A stretch of 64,000 bases of DNA, taken from contig NC_065545.1 in assembly GCF_932294415.1 (NCBI RefSeq), forward strand, positions 21,422,357-21,486,356. The letters run 5' to 3'. Positions 32,217-42,978 of the stretch are shown piece by piece. Position numbers and translations under genes: made by a program. Position 1 is the stretch's first letter. Every line of letters starts with the position of its first letter. This stretch comes from Quercus robur. Taxonomy: Eukaryota > Streptophyta > Magnoliopsida > Fagales > Fagaceae. The notes below the pieces were generated by a model, which was given only the letters and a program-made list of their open reading frames with translations, was not told the origin of the DNA and made no database searches.

Positions 32217-32374
32217 GGAAAGGGAATGTTATGAATAAGTTAGAGAAGGAGGCAAAGGAGTTGGCCTTTAACTCGCCGGCAAGAGAGGTGGAAAGGATCT
32301 TCAACCTCGAAGATGGGGACTTATTTTTCCAAGGGCCAAAGGAACGAGAAGAGGAATATGGTCGTGCTTTGTGA
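32217..32374 (+). pseudogene. Vicilin exon 6 and stop
   Basis: Open frame GKGNVMNKLEKEAKELAFNS, PAREVERIFNLEDGDLFFQG and PKEREEEYGRAL, then TGA at 32372-32374. Length and end agree with the usual vicilin C-terminus. AATAAA-like signals follow near 32577. Confidence 0.92.
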
Positions 32375-33000
32375 GTAAGGAGGATTGCATGGGGGGTCGA
32401 AAGTTGGTGTAGGAAGTGGCTATATTATAAGAGCTTTTGAGGAGGGTTTTAAGTTTTTGTGGTTTCCTTATATGTATGATGTATGCTGAGTATGTGCAAT
32501 GATGTAAAAATATGCTTAAGTATATGAGCAATGTTGTAAATATATGCTGGAGTACTAACCTTGAATAAGAGACACATAAATAAAAAGGAGTTTGGATTTT
32601 ATTTCTGTGTTCTCCCTCTCCTGGTGACTGACTATTCTTGCAAGCTCAAAGACACGGATGCTTCTATCCAAATTGTATTATATATATTCCTCGTCCGTGT
32701 CTAGGACTAGGTTAAGGTATTTTAAAATTTTAGTCTCTCCCCCAAACATGAGTCAGCAACTCTTGCAATGAACAAGGGAGTTTACTATCTTCTAAAAAAA
32801 AAAAAATTTAAATAAGGAAGTTTACTATGATTCTATATTATTTGAAAATTATAATAGCTATTAATACACATGATTTTATATTATTTGAAAATTATAATAG
32901 TTATTAATACTCATTTATTTTGATGATGATTGTATTTTGTATAAAATATTAAATACTACGATTTTAACAATGCACAACAAAGTTTAATATGATTCTATAT
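32375..33000. other. 3' flank of vicilin and AT-rich direct repeats
   Basis: From about 32820 a block with TATTATTTGAAAATTATAATAG is repeated several times, and it continues on the far side of the Mutator-like element (34389-34560). The Mutator-like element therefore landed in an older AT-rich repeat. Confidence 0.65.
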
Positions 33001-33009
33001 TATTTGAAA

Positions 33010-33322
33010 GGTCAAAATGCAAAAAACATCTTTTAAGTTTTATAATTTTTTATTTCAATTTTATAAGTTTAAGTTTTATCATTTCAATTCTCTAAGTTTT
33101 ATTTCATTTCAATTAAGATTTTCGTTACTGTTTTGTTAATATACTGTCTTTAATTAATTAATTAATTTTTTACTTTTTTATTTATTTTTTAATTTTAGAA
33201 AAAATGTTAATTAAAAAAAAAGTAGAAAGGCAATTTTTTTTTTTTTTAGCAAAATAGGAAGCCAATTAGAGTATCGTTCCCTTCCAGACCTGAATAACAA
33301 AAATGAAACCCCACCCTGATCT

Positions 33323-33355
<33 letters not shown>

Positions 33356-34388
33356 GACAAATGTGAAATCATTCTCATGGACGCTCATGGAAAGTGCCTC
33401 CTCACTATTTGCCAAAAGGTGTGGACTTGCTTTAGCTTTTTATAGTTATTTTCTTCTTCTGGGGACGAGTTGACTCGCTGAGTCTAGTTTGGACTTCACT
33501 TTTTAACAAATATTTATGGAATTTGAGGGAGAAATTAAATTTCCCAAAAAGGGGTTTGTTCAGTTTCTCATTTGCATTAATGGTTACAGATTTGAATCCT
33601 ATTTTCCATGAGTAGCTGTGCTACACTGGTAAATCATTAACCTTCAAAATTATGAGTCAACTCGGCGAGTCATTGATCCAATCCACTATTTTGCTGAATT
33701 CTGTTTAGAAATGTATAAACATGAAATGAACCTAAATGGGTTGTCTCTTCTTTTTTTTTTCTATTTTCTTTTTTTAATGGGTACCGATTTGATCTGAGTT
33801 TACTCAAAGTATTGATTACTCAGGTTGGGGGAACGTTCACGTGTGGAAGGGAATGTTCCTCTAAATAGCTTTCTTGTTTTTTTTTTTTTTTTTTTTTTTT
33901 TATCTTATCTTTTTTTAATGGGTATCGATTTGATCTGAGCTTACTCAGAGTATTTATTACTCATGTTGGGGGAACGTTCTCGTGTGGGAGGGAACGATCC
34001 TTTAAATGGCTTTCTTGTTTTTTTTTTTTACTTAACATTTTTTCTAAAATTTTAAAAAAAATAATATATATATATATATATATATGTTAACGGCAGAAAT
34101 TAATAACATATTAACGAACGACTTAAGGTCTGTTTGTGATCTGCTTATTTTGTTGAAACTAAAATTTTTTTGCTGAAAGTAATGTAGATAAAAGTAAAAA
34201 TTAACTAAAATAGTACAATGGGACCCATGAATACGAGCAAAAATAAATTGAAAAAATTAATCATGTCAAACAGACACTTAATTGGGAAAGAATGAAACTT
34301 AGAGAACTGAAATGACAAAACCCAAATTTATAGGACTGAAATGAAAAAAAAATGATGAAACTTAGAAAGTGAGTTTTACATTTTGGCC
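33010..34388. mobile_element. Mutator-like non-autonomous element (possible Pack-MULE)
   Basis: Inverted ends of about 100 bp start GGTCAAAATGC on the left and, on the minus strand from 34388, GGCCAAAATGTAAAACTCAC. Both are flanked by the 9-bp duplication TATTTGAAA (33001-33009, 34389-34397), the size typical of Mutator elements. The interior has a (GA)n tract at about 33323-33352 followed by a leader-like segment with ATG GAC GCT CAT GGA AAG (33379) and a GT donor about 40 bp later, which looks like a captured first exon. A 140-bp segment is duplicated (about 33778-33880 and 33918-34019). No transposase. Confidence 0.8.
34126..34277. mobile_element. PIF/Harbinger-like MITE inside the Mutator-like element
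   Basis: Ends AGGTCTGTTTGTG and (minus) GTGTCTGTTTGAC, flanked by TTA on both sides (34123-34125, 34278-34280). 152 bp, non-coding. Confidence 0.7.
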
Positions 34389-34397
34389 TATTTGAAA

Positions 34398-35115
34398 ATT
34401 ATAATAGTTATTAATGCAAATTTATTTTGATGATTGAATCTGTGTATGAAATACTAAATATGAATTTGATAATTATGACATTTATTAATAGGTATTTAAT
34501 ATGATGTGTTTTAAAATGTAATTATTAAATATATTATTATAATAATTATTAATAGATATTTATTATGAGTGTTTGTATAGAGAATTATTTATTTTATCTA
34601 TTAAAGAAACTACCAATTAAAGAAAATATGACTATCAATTAAAGAAACTATTAATTAAAGAAAATATATTAATTACAGAAAATATGAAATTATGACTATC
34701 AATTAAAGAAAATATGACATAAGATTCTAAGTAATTGTATGACGTAAGATTCTAATTAATTAAGAGTTTAAATATAGAATAAAATTTAAACATAATTTAT
34801 AGTGTGTAAATTTGGAATGGTTGGAATTGTATTAAAATAGTAATAAATGTTGATATGATTAATGGTGATAAATTTTTATGCCACTTAAGTTGCCAAGGGG
34901 GCTGTCACTTGTTTTTAATTAAATTTTTTTTTTTAAATAAGGACTCAACTTAAGTGTAGTATCTCCAGTGTATTGGACCTTTTGAGATGATAACACGTGA
35001 TTAAAAATGGACACATGTCACTATTATGACAAGTTCAGTGCTATTACACGATTTAGTGCTACTAAACACTGAACTCAAGCTTTGCCTAAAATTTAAAACA
35101 AAATTGAGGTATGAG
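34398..35115. other. AT-rich repeats, no gene
   Basis: Contains several copies of ATCAATTAAAGAAAATATGA near 34612-34725 and long AT runs. No coding signal. Confidence 0.65.
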
Positions 35116-35475
35116 TCTTCTCTATATAAAACACAGCCCAACAATAAGCAACAATATACATAAAGATAATAGTGTAATCTCTGTTTCACGAAAGAAGAAG
35201 CTGAAGCTAACACAAAATAAAAATTCAAGTTAATAAATGTTTGAAGCTACACACAAAAAAAAAAAAAAAAAACGCAGAAACACCAGTACTAGAAAACACC
35301 AGATTACTCTAATTAAGCAGCAGAGACCAACAAAAAGTGGTTCCAATGGAAACAACAACTGAGCTGCCTACTGTTGGGATCAATAAGAGAAGGGCTGAAG
35401 GTAGAGACAAGACCCTGCAATTCAAAGTGCGCAAGCTTAATCCTGTAAATACCATTTCTTATGTGCAGGTATTTT
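35116..35475 (+). pseudogene. Probable fragment of a tRNase Z (long form) gene
   Basis: A TATA box (CTATATAAAACA, about 35121) is followed by a leader. ATG at about 35347 then opens METTTELPTVGINKRRAEGR, DKTLQFKVRKLNPVNTISYV and Q, ending at a normal donor (CAG/GTATTT, about 35469). INKRRAEGRDK and KLNPVNTISYVQ match my memory of the start of the N-terminal half of long plant tRNase Z, the endonuclease that trims pre-tRNA 3' ends. No second exon is found before 38 kb. It is either a captured or transposed exon, or the last piece of a decayed copy. No database check was possible. Confidence 0.5.
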
Positions 35476-35545
35476 TTGAGGTTTAATTTGGCCTTTCGAG
35501 TTTTCTTTCTTATGTGCAAGTATAACTAAATTCATATTTAAAATG

Positions 35546-35711
35546 TTTTTTTTTTTTTTTTTTTTTGAATTTCAACTTATGGCGTCCACTTCTAATGATA
35601 TAACTTTTTATTATCAAACCAAGACACGAATCGGTTTTTAGTGTAAACGGGAATTGAATTTCAGATCTCTTATTCAACTATCAGAGACTTTTCTACTAGA
35701 GTGTAATGCTA
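35546..35711 (-). mobile_element. tRNA-derived SINE, copy 1
   Basis: On the minus strand a degenerate box A (AGTAGAAAAGTCTC) and box B (GAAATTCAATTCCCG) precede the conserved CACTAAAAACCGATTCGTG, CTTGGTTTGATAATAAAAAG and GTGGACGCCAT, ending in an A tail of about 20 bases (plus-strand T run at 35546-35567). It shares its body with 37956-38099. Confidence 0.7.
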
Positions 35712-36476
35712 ACTATTTTAATAACTAATTTTCAATACGTTTTCACTAAACTGGTGATTTATTCAAATCTCGAAAAGACAAATTTTTAACTATAGGCAAA
35801 AATAGAAACAACCAAAGTGTAATGCCAAATAAAACAACTATAACGTATAAGTCATTTTCCTAGTTTCTAAGTTTTAGATTTTTTTTTTTTTTAATATTTT
35901 AAGAAGGGAATTGTTTTGTTTTGATTTTTTTTTTTAAATAAAATAAAATAAAAGGAGTTTTTGTGTGTGTGTGTGTATTTTGGGAGCCACTGGCGACATA
36001 TTTGAGTTTGTTGACTGTTGATCCTTTTATAGTGGGTTTGGTCGGGTGAAAAATAATTGAATGAAAAATATAAGAAGGAGAAGTAAAGAGGAAAGATGTC
36101 TTTTCATTATTTAGTTTACAGTGAAAAATAGGAGAGAAAATTGGTGGTTCTAGATGTTTTCCATTTGAGGGGGGAAAAGGGAAATTGAAGCAACAAGACT
36201 AGCTTTGTCCCTCTAGCTGTGCACTGCTTCCTCTTTTCTATTTCATGTTTCCACTTTTCCATCTTCCTTACCAAACAATCAAATAAAACCTTAATTTTTT
36301 AGGTATTCTGGGATCAATTTTCAATGTGAGTGCTACAATTTTTAATTTGGAGGGCTAAGTAAAAACTTTTTGATCCCAAGACTTTCCAATTTTATATATT
36401 AATTTAAATTATTAAAAAACTTCAAAATTCCAGTGGGTCATGACCCCTCGTAGTCGCAATGTAGTTCCGTCATTCA
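35712..36476. other. Intergenic, no gene seen
   Basis: AT-rich, with T runs near 35879 and 35923 and a short (TG)n run near 35961. The ordinary-looking stretch at 36010-36300 has no open frame of note. Confidence 0.6.
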
Positions 36477-36725
36477 TTGTACATTCGAATAATCATATTA
36501 AATGGAGCACAAAGAAGCAAATTACAATGCATAACATTGTCAAAATGTTCTATAAAATTCAAATATAAGGCAAAGGCAACAACAACCAGTGAATTGGTAG
36601 GCTTCAATCCATGCATTTTGATTTGGGCATTCAACCCGACAACACTTCATGGTCTTGCTATTACTATCTTTTATAAGCATACTAAACACATTGAAATTAA
36701 ATGTCATGAAGTACAAAAACTATAA
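36477..36725 (+). pseudogene. Copia RNase H remnant
   Basis: Fragments of the Copia RNase H end survive: KYKAKATTTSELV in place of the AEAEY...ATTT helix, and FYKHTKHIEIKCHEVQKL, the family motif HxRTKHIEIKxHFVR. The catalytic Glu position is lost. No LTR is recognised nearby. Confidence 0.7.
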
Positions 36726-36914
36726 TAAGTTGATTCTTTTTTCTTTTCTTTTTTTAACTATGAGTTGGTATTATTAAAACCATGTTAATTTCTTATCTAA
36801 TGATTTAGCAAAAAAAAAAAATCTTATCTAGTGTGTGCAAGTTGGGTGTAACAGAACACAGACTCTCAAATCATGGGAGTTTTTTTTTTTTTGAAGTGTC
36901 AAATCATGGGAGTT

Positions 36915-37665
36915 TAGGGGTATGCAGAAAACCCACCGACCTGCCAAACCCGACCCGACCCAACCCAACCCGACCCGCCGGGTTGGGTCGGTTTTTAAGG
37001 CTTGGTGGGTTGGGTTGGGTTACAAAAAAAAATTTATGGCAGGTTGGGTTGAGTTTGGGTCATAAAATTACAAACCCGCCAAACCCAACCCGACCCACCC
37101 ATATTTAATATATATTTAAAATATATTTTTATATTTAATAATTTTTTTTTAAATCAATTGTAGGACACTTTTATATATATATATATATATATATTATATT
37201 TAATAATTAAAAAAAAAACAGTTGTAGAGCAGCATTTCCTTAATTTCTCCTACTAATACTAATTTAATATATATATATATATAATATATTATATAATTAA
37301 TAAATTTTTTTAAATAGCCAGTTCTTCCTATCCTATATAAAAGCCAATTAGTTCACACAAATTCTAATAAATTACTATTGTTGTTTAGTCATTAATGTTG
37401 TTTGCCTTTAAGGAGTTACATTGATACTAATTTTTAGGTTTTTTTAATATTTTAATATATTTTTTTTCTACTCAATTTAATAATAATAAAAAAAATTTCA
37501 AACCCATGGGTTCAACCCGACCCAACCCGACTCATGTGGGTTGGGTTGGGTTGGGTTGGACTTATGTGATGGGTTGGGTTGGGTTGGGTTTTTTTTGACC
37601 CACCATGGTGGGTTGGGTCAAAAAATCCCCTCAACCCGACCCAACCCAACCCATGCACACCCCTA
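36915..37665. mobile_element. Non-autonomous hAT-type element with G-quadruplex-rich ends
   Basis: Ends TAGGGGTATGCAG and (minus) TAGGGGTGTGCATGGG are flanked by the perfect 8-bp duplication TGGGAGTT (36907-36914, 37666-37673). The subterminal regions are runs of AACCCGACCC and GGGTTGGGTT on both sides, and the centre is AT-rich (TA microsatellites at 37173-37193 and 37267-37281). No transposase. Confidence 0.9.
37538..37588 (+). other. Two G-quadruplex motifs
   Basis: Four GGG runs separated by TT occur at 37538-37555 and again at 37571-37588, with two-base loops throughout. They are inside the hAT-type element. Confidence 0.7.
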
Positions 37666-37955
37666 TGGGAGTTTGATAACACACCATTAATCTTTTATAC
37701 TTGCTGCTGATTTAATTCTTACCATATATTTTTGTAAGTCCCAACACATAATTATCTCACCTAATTATATAAATTGTTAAAAAAAAAATCATGGAGTTTG
37801 ACAACACAACAACACACACTAGCAATCATTATTTAGAATAAGATTCAAGATTTTGTGGGATCTAATAGTCCCCCTAAATTCCTTGAATTACAATTCACAT
37901 CGCATCACAACCCAAAAAGGAAAAAGAATTCCACAATTTCTAATTATCAACTAGT

Positions 37956-38099
37956 GAGTTCTAGTTAACTTAATTGGTAAAATTGGTGATTGTTAAATAA
38001 AAAATTTGGGGTTTAATCTTGGCATATACCAAAAACCGATTAGTATTTTGGTTTAATGATAAAAAGTTATCATTAAGAGCAGACATCCTACACTAAAAC
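37956..38099 (+). mobile_element. tRNA-derived SINE, copy 2
   Basis: Box A (TAGTTAACTTAATTGGTAAA) and box B (GGGGTTTAATCTTGG) are followed by TACCAAAAACCGATTAGTAT, TTGGTTTAATGATAAAAAG and AGAGCAGACATCC. Same family as copy 1 on the minus strand at 35546. A T run follows at 38110-38126. Confidence 0.7.
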
Positions 38100-38209
38100 A
38101 TTCATTACTTTTTTTTTTTTTTTTTTAAATACTAATGAGGAAATTTTGGAATACACAATTCGATTCCCATTTTAGTAGTAAAAGAAACGCTCTTTTGCTG
38201 GGACCACAA

Positions 38210-38379
38210 TAGCCTATATATATATATATATATATAAATCTAACGTTTAACCTCCACAAGTTACGCATGACCTATCTCTCTCTCACTCTCAGTCTCTCTG
38301 AAACCCTTTCTCTCTCTCTCTCTCTCTCTAAAACCCTAACTTTCTCTCACTAAAACCCTGCTATTTTTTTCTCATCAAG
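38210..38379 (+). promoter_or_regulatory. FLZ promoter proximal region and 5' UTR
   Basis: A (TA)n tract ending TATATATAAATC (38217-38238) can act as the TATA box. The leader is a CT-rich tract with three AAACCCT-type elements, including AAACCCTAA (about 38331), the telo-box common in plant leaders and promoters. Confidence 0.5.
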
Positions 38380-40076
38380 ATGTCAGCAAAATGCACGCAA
38401 ATTGCTAGCTCCTCCTCCTCGAGCGATGGCAACAACAACAGCTTCATGTTCAACCAAGTCTTGCCTCCGGCGTCGACTACGGACTTCTGGTGCAATCCTA
38501 GTATGGTTCTGATGAATGCAGTTTATGCGATGCCGGTACCAGTGGTGCCGATGATGTTTTGGCCATGTATGGCTCCGACGAGTGGTGATGCTCTGGTGAA
38601 AATGGAGAGCTCTCAACCACAGCTTGGGAACTTCTTGGAAAGATGCCACCTTTGCAAAAAGTGGATCGGTGACAATGACATGTACATGTATGGGTATGTC
38701 TTGCATCCTATATTTCCTTTTCTTTGTCCTTGTTTGGCCACTGAGAAAATAAAGAAAACTAAAGAAAAGAAAGTTCTTTTTGGTTTTATTTATTTGTTGA
38801 GATAAAAATGGAAAATTATAGTCGAATTAGTCTTCTTTTTGTTGTTGTTGTCATTGTTTGATATTTTTAGCCAATGTTATAGCAAATTATAATGGAAAAT
38901 TAAATTCAATATTTTCTTTTTATGCCAATTTTATTGCAAATTCTTTCTTCTTAAAATTTAGCTAAAAGTGTCTTGTAATTTACATAGAAATTGGACATGA
39001 CAATTCTTGAAAAATTAAGTCACAACTCATAATTAATTTATATATATATATATATATATAGGTTGGGTTCAACCTTCAAGTTACACCTAGTGTAACTCTA
39101 AGTAATGTTACACCACTCAATAACTTATTATTGAATTAATATTTTGAAAATCCAACCGTTGAATTACATGTTCTACATGTTCTTAACATGCATGCCAATT
39201 TTCATATCAATCGAATGTTATTTACCATTTGATCTATAAACTCATCTTTTATGCATTATTTTAAATTATAAAAATTTGAATTTTAACAATTAATTGATGA
39301 CATGACTATTAATCTTTGATCACCTCGAAATTTTGCAAGCATGAAGAATATACGAAGATAATGTAATCTAACGGTGGATTTGTCAATATTCGCATTCAAT
39401 TAAAAAATATTGAGTGGTATAACATTGCACCAGGTGTAACTTGAACCCAACCCTATATATATATATATATATATGGTATATTTTATATATTTCTTAGCAT
39501 ATTTTAATTTTATGTCTATTTTAAGTTTTTAAAAGAAAAACAGTGATCAAAATCTCTTTTTTTTTTTAACTCGTGATCAAAATCATTAAAATACACATCT
39601 AGAATCAAATTATTTTTTATTTTTTCTCTATTTATATTTGTTAAGAAAATAACAGAAAATTAAATCCAAATTAGTTTTTTTTTTCATAATTGTTTGATTA
39701 TATGATGTGGTACAATTTGATTGGTTGGATATTTTTTTCCATTTATCTTTATTTTTGTCCTCCCAAATTTGTAGTTCCACAATTTTGGCTACAACTTGCC
39801 TACAATAGTAGATCCATGGAGGTCTACAATTCCACCATTCACAAGTTGCTAAATGAACAAGTTGTGGAAATAATTGTGATACTATTTTTTTTGGGTCAAA
39901 TGTATTTTTCTGATTCCTTTTAAGTAAAATTAATTTTATTACACTCTATTCTTAGACTTTACTTGATGATGCAATGCAGTAATTTGCAAGCATTTTGTTC
40001 CTCAGAGTGCCGCGGTAAACAGATCCTCATCGACAAATCGGGGGAGACAAGAAGCAATTGCAAGGTAGCAAGATGA
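38380..40076 (+). CDS. FCS-like zinc finger (FLZ/DUF581) protein, two exons
   Basis: join(38380..38693, 39980..40076) gives 136 residues. The N-terminal 85 residues are low-complexity (Ser run, Met/Pro/Val-rich VYAMPVPVVPMMFWPCMAP). The FLZ domain starts at about residue 87: FLERCHLCKKWIGDNDMYMY in exon 1, then AFCSSECRGKQILID in exon 2, with the C-x2-C...FCS-x2-CR pattern complete. The intron (38694-39979) has a GTATGT donor and GCAATGCAG acceptor and splits the domain just after the MYMYG turn, as in other plant FLZ genes. FLZ proteins are plant-specific adaptors that bind the SnRK1 kinase subunits, in cytoplasm and nucleus. The frame is intact across the splice and a polyadenylation signal (AATAAA) is near 40333, so it is probably functional. 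Confidence 0.88.
39060..39453. mobile_element. MITE in the FLZ intron
   Basis: Ends GGTTGGGTTCAA...AGTTACACCT and (minus) GGGTTGGGTTCAAGTTACACCT, then ...CCACTCAATA on both arms. It sits inside a (TA)n tract that flanks it on both sides. It is related to the relic at 1331-1677 in the central part. Splicing of the FLZ intron need not be affected. Confidence 0.75.
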
Positions 40077-41467
40077 TTGCTGTGAAGTGTGTTTGGTGTT
40101 CAACTGTGAAAAGTGCATTCACATATTCTCAAACTACTCCTAGCCAGTACTAACATTTGCAGTGCATAGCTTTCAGGTTTTTGTGATTGGCATGCACTTT
40201 TGCAAAGGGCATCACATGATTCTTTTAGTTAACACATCTTTAGGTCTTGAATAGCCACAGTGGTTTGTTTAGGATCAGAACTTCTGTGTTCTGGAAGTAA
40301 TGACATTGATTGTGAATTTCATTTTAATTTTTAATAAAATTTAAATTGTAACTAGATATGTGGTTATGCTTATATATTTTCCACTAAGGTATTATACTAT
40401 TACTGAAATATAGTACTTGGACCAAATTTGGTCTTGCTCTTCCTAAATGTAGTTACTGATATGGGCTCGATCAGAAGCATATAATCTAAATGTAGTTACT
40501 GATATATAGTTCTTAGAAGCGTATAATATCTATTTGTTAAAATATCCTTGCTTGAAAAATTGTAACAATTTTTCTTTTTCCTTGATAAAGTGTCTTTCTC
40601 AATGAACTTCTATGATTCTCGGAAACGTTACAGCATTTGTTGTGCAGTACTGACATCCTATTTTGTAGCGCATCACAATTATCATCTAATGATTGAAGTT
40701 CCCTAATGCCTACAGTAAAATGTTTCTATTGCATCCACAAAGCAAATGCAATTTAGTCCTTGTATGTGTCCGGAAGACTGAGAACAACACGGCTAATTCA
40801 TCCTTATACATTTCAGGTACAACACCTTTTTTAGATGATTTACTAAACCACGTATGAAGAATTGAATACCATCATCTAATTTCTAGTAATGTAACAAGAA
40901 AAAGAAACTTTCATAATTATCTTTCACTCATATCATTAATTATATGAATGTAGAAAACCCAATTTAGAAAATTACTTTTAGCTAATAGGACATGATGAGG
41001 TGCAAGTTTGTGCTGCACTAGATGTATCAGCAAGTGATTCACAAAAGACTATAGGGCATGATTAATTGTTACAGTGAAAACTTTTGTGTACTGTGGTTTT
41101 AATATCTAAGACATCTTTGTTTGACCTTTGGACAGATATAAAATATATATATATATATATTATTAAATTGTTTAGAAGAGTGGAATTGAATCATACTTGA
41201 GTTAGATGGATTATTAACTAGTGACAAACTTGTTGAATTTTGACCAGTATGGTGTTTTGGGTAGAGACGTAGAGTATTTAAAGAATTGGAAAGAACACAG
41301 GAAGTAAGGAAGGGAGGTGACTATTAATCTATAACATTGAAAATTACTTAACATAAATCAAATATCTGATCATAACTTACGGAAATAAAATTGCACATTT
41401 CACATCATCATTCAAATTTATTAACTTCAATCACAGAAAGTAAGTAGTAGGAGTAGGAAGAGTTCAC
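40077..41467. other. FLZ 3' UTR and intergenic stretch
   Basis: The 3' UTR of FLZ probably ends near 40350. Beyond it is ordinary AT-rich DNA with a short tandem duplication (CTAAATGTAGTTACTGATAT at about 40443 and 40487) and a (TA)n tract near 41142-41162. No gene. Confidence 0.6.
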
Positions 41468-42978
41468 TCAATTCTCATCTTGACCCCTCTCCACAATCTT
41501 CACAGGAAACCCACCTTTCATCTTGGCAGTCAAGTAGGAAATATTATACTCTGGTTCCACAACTTCTCGTTCAAACGCTGGCACCACCTTAAAACCCCAG
41601 CCACCACTCTCTTCATCTGCAAGAAAGCCATCTCCTTCCCCAAACAAATTCTAGGACCCGCTTGGAACACCGGGTAATGGTATGAGTCCCTCTGCACAAA
41701 CCTCCATGACTTGGAATTCTCCTCCTTCTGCAGCCACCTCTCGGGCTTGAACTCGGCCCAGTCTGATCCCCACAGCGACTCCAACCTCCCCATCGCGTAT
41801 GGAAAGTAAGAAACTCTCATCCCCTTCTTCACCACCATCCCTCCGGGCAACACGTCGTCGTTCAGAGCCTCTTTCGTGTCCAACGGGACTGGTGGGTACA
41901 GCCGCATGCATTCACATAAAGAGGCGTGAATGTACACCAGGTCTTTCACTTCTTCATAAGCAGGCTCTTCGGAATGTTCCTTGATTTCCTTCACAACATT
42001 GGATTGGACTTCTGGGTGCTGAGATAGAAGCCAGAAATACCATGTTAAAAAGCCGCTGATGTAGTGTCAGGCCCATCGATTGGAAAGCTGATCACAATGT
42101 CGGTCACGAACTTCTCGTCCACATGGCCAGAGCTCAAGAACCTGGACAAAAGGTCATCATCGAGGCTCTCTTTCTCTCCCAGCTGCTCTAGCTTTTGCTT
42201 CTTTTGTTTTACTATGTTCATGGCGTACTCTTTTACTTCTGAGACAGCCATTTTGAGACTCTTTTCTGACCCAATATTGAAAAACTACTTGATTTTCCAA
42301 ATGAGTGGGATTGAAGCAGTGAGCCTCGCTCCCGTAGCTGATTCGAACACTGTCTTCAAAGGCTAAGGCGAACTTGGCTTGTGGAAGAGAGGGCGACAAG
42401 TAAACCGGGTCGGACCCAAAAGCAATCTTACATATATTATCAAAAGCAAACCTTTGAAGAATGTTTTGGAAATCTAGGACAGTTCCATTTTTGGCAGCTG
42501 AGGAGAGAATGGGGATTAAGCGGTCAGAGAGCTCAGTGTCCACAACGGTTTCAACGAACTTGCGGAGAGATTTGGTGCTGAATTCGTGGCTAGCGACTTG
42601 TCTTTGGAACTTCCATGACTCACCGTCGATGTTGAAGATTCCATGGCCGAGAAAGTCTGTGAGTCTTGAACGAAAAGTCTCGCCTTTTTCATAGTTCTGG
42701 AAGTTGGACTTGAGGATGTGTTGCACCACGGCGGGGTTGCCGGAGAAGACTTGGCGGTTGGAGTAGGAGCGGCGGAGAACGAAGGTGGCGGAAGGTGAAT
42801 CTAGGAGGATCTCTTAGAAACATTGGAGCTGGAGATCTCGGTTGGCGAGGATGGCGAAGAATGAACCCACTAGAGGGTAGGATTTGGGAGCTTTGGAGTT
42901 GGATTTGGAGGTGGTGAGGAAGAAGAAGAAGAATAGGGAAAGTAAACGAATTAGAATGAGAAGGAAAATGGGCAACAT
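41468..42978 (-). pseudogene. Cytochrome P450 pseudogene, CYP94-like
   Basis: ATG at 42978 opens a hydrophobic anchor (MLPIFLLILIRLLSLFFFFF) followed by KAPKSYPLVGSFFAI. The body has the C-helix region FNIDGESWKFQRQVASHEFS, the I-helix (FPIDGPDTTSAAF; AGxDTT expected, so Ala-Gly-Arg is altered), ECMRLYPPVPLDTK (the E-R-R helix), KPERW, and the haem loop FQAGPRICLGKEM with its Cys. The C-terminus is VPAFEREVVEPEYNISYLTA to about 41468. The gene is intronless and of CYP94 length (about 500 codons). Lesions: TAA near 42812 and frameshifts near 42310, 42050 and 41590. CYP94 enzymes are omega-hydroxylases of fatty acids or jasmonoyl-isoleucine on the ER. This copy cannot make protein. Confidence 0.88.

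Larger units (their letters stand above)
14846..32374 (+). pseudogene. 7S globulin (vicilin) gene, six exons, destroyed by insertions and frameshifts
   Basis: Vicilins are seed storage proteins of two cupin domains, made on the ER and stored in protein vacuoles. All six exons expected for the family are found in order: 14846-15241 plus 20604-20695, 26766-26968, 28822-28901, 28999-29271, 31239-31554 and 32217-32374. Exon phases match at every junction and all acceptors are AG. Lesions are a frameshift in the signal peptide, a Copia element in exon 1, a GC in place of GT at the intron 1 donor, and a frameshift in exon 3. The remaining exons stay open, and the C-terminus (FFQGPKEREEEYGRAL) ends at a normal place, so the loss looks recent. 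The sequence most resembles nut vicilins of Fagales trees, from memory of the family rather than from a search. Confidence 0.92.

Noticed and set aside
37070-37650. CCCAACCC runs as an interstitial telomere
   Set aside because: The plant telomere repeat is TTTAGGG. These runs are GGGTT or CCCAACCCGA and belong to the ends of a hAT-type element with 8-bp flanks.
38217-38238. Treating every (TA)n tract as a promoter
   Set aside because: Many TA microsatellites occur in the window (for example 2082, 21184, 41142). Only those at a sensible distance from a start codon or in an LTR were used.
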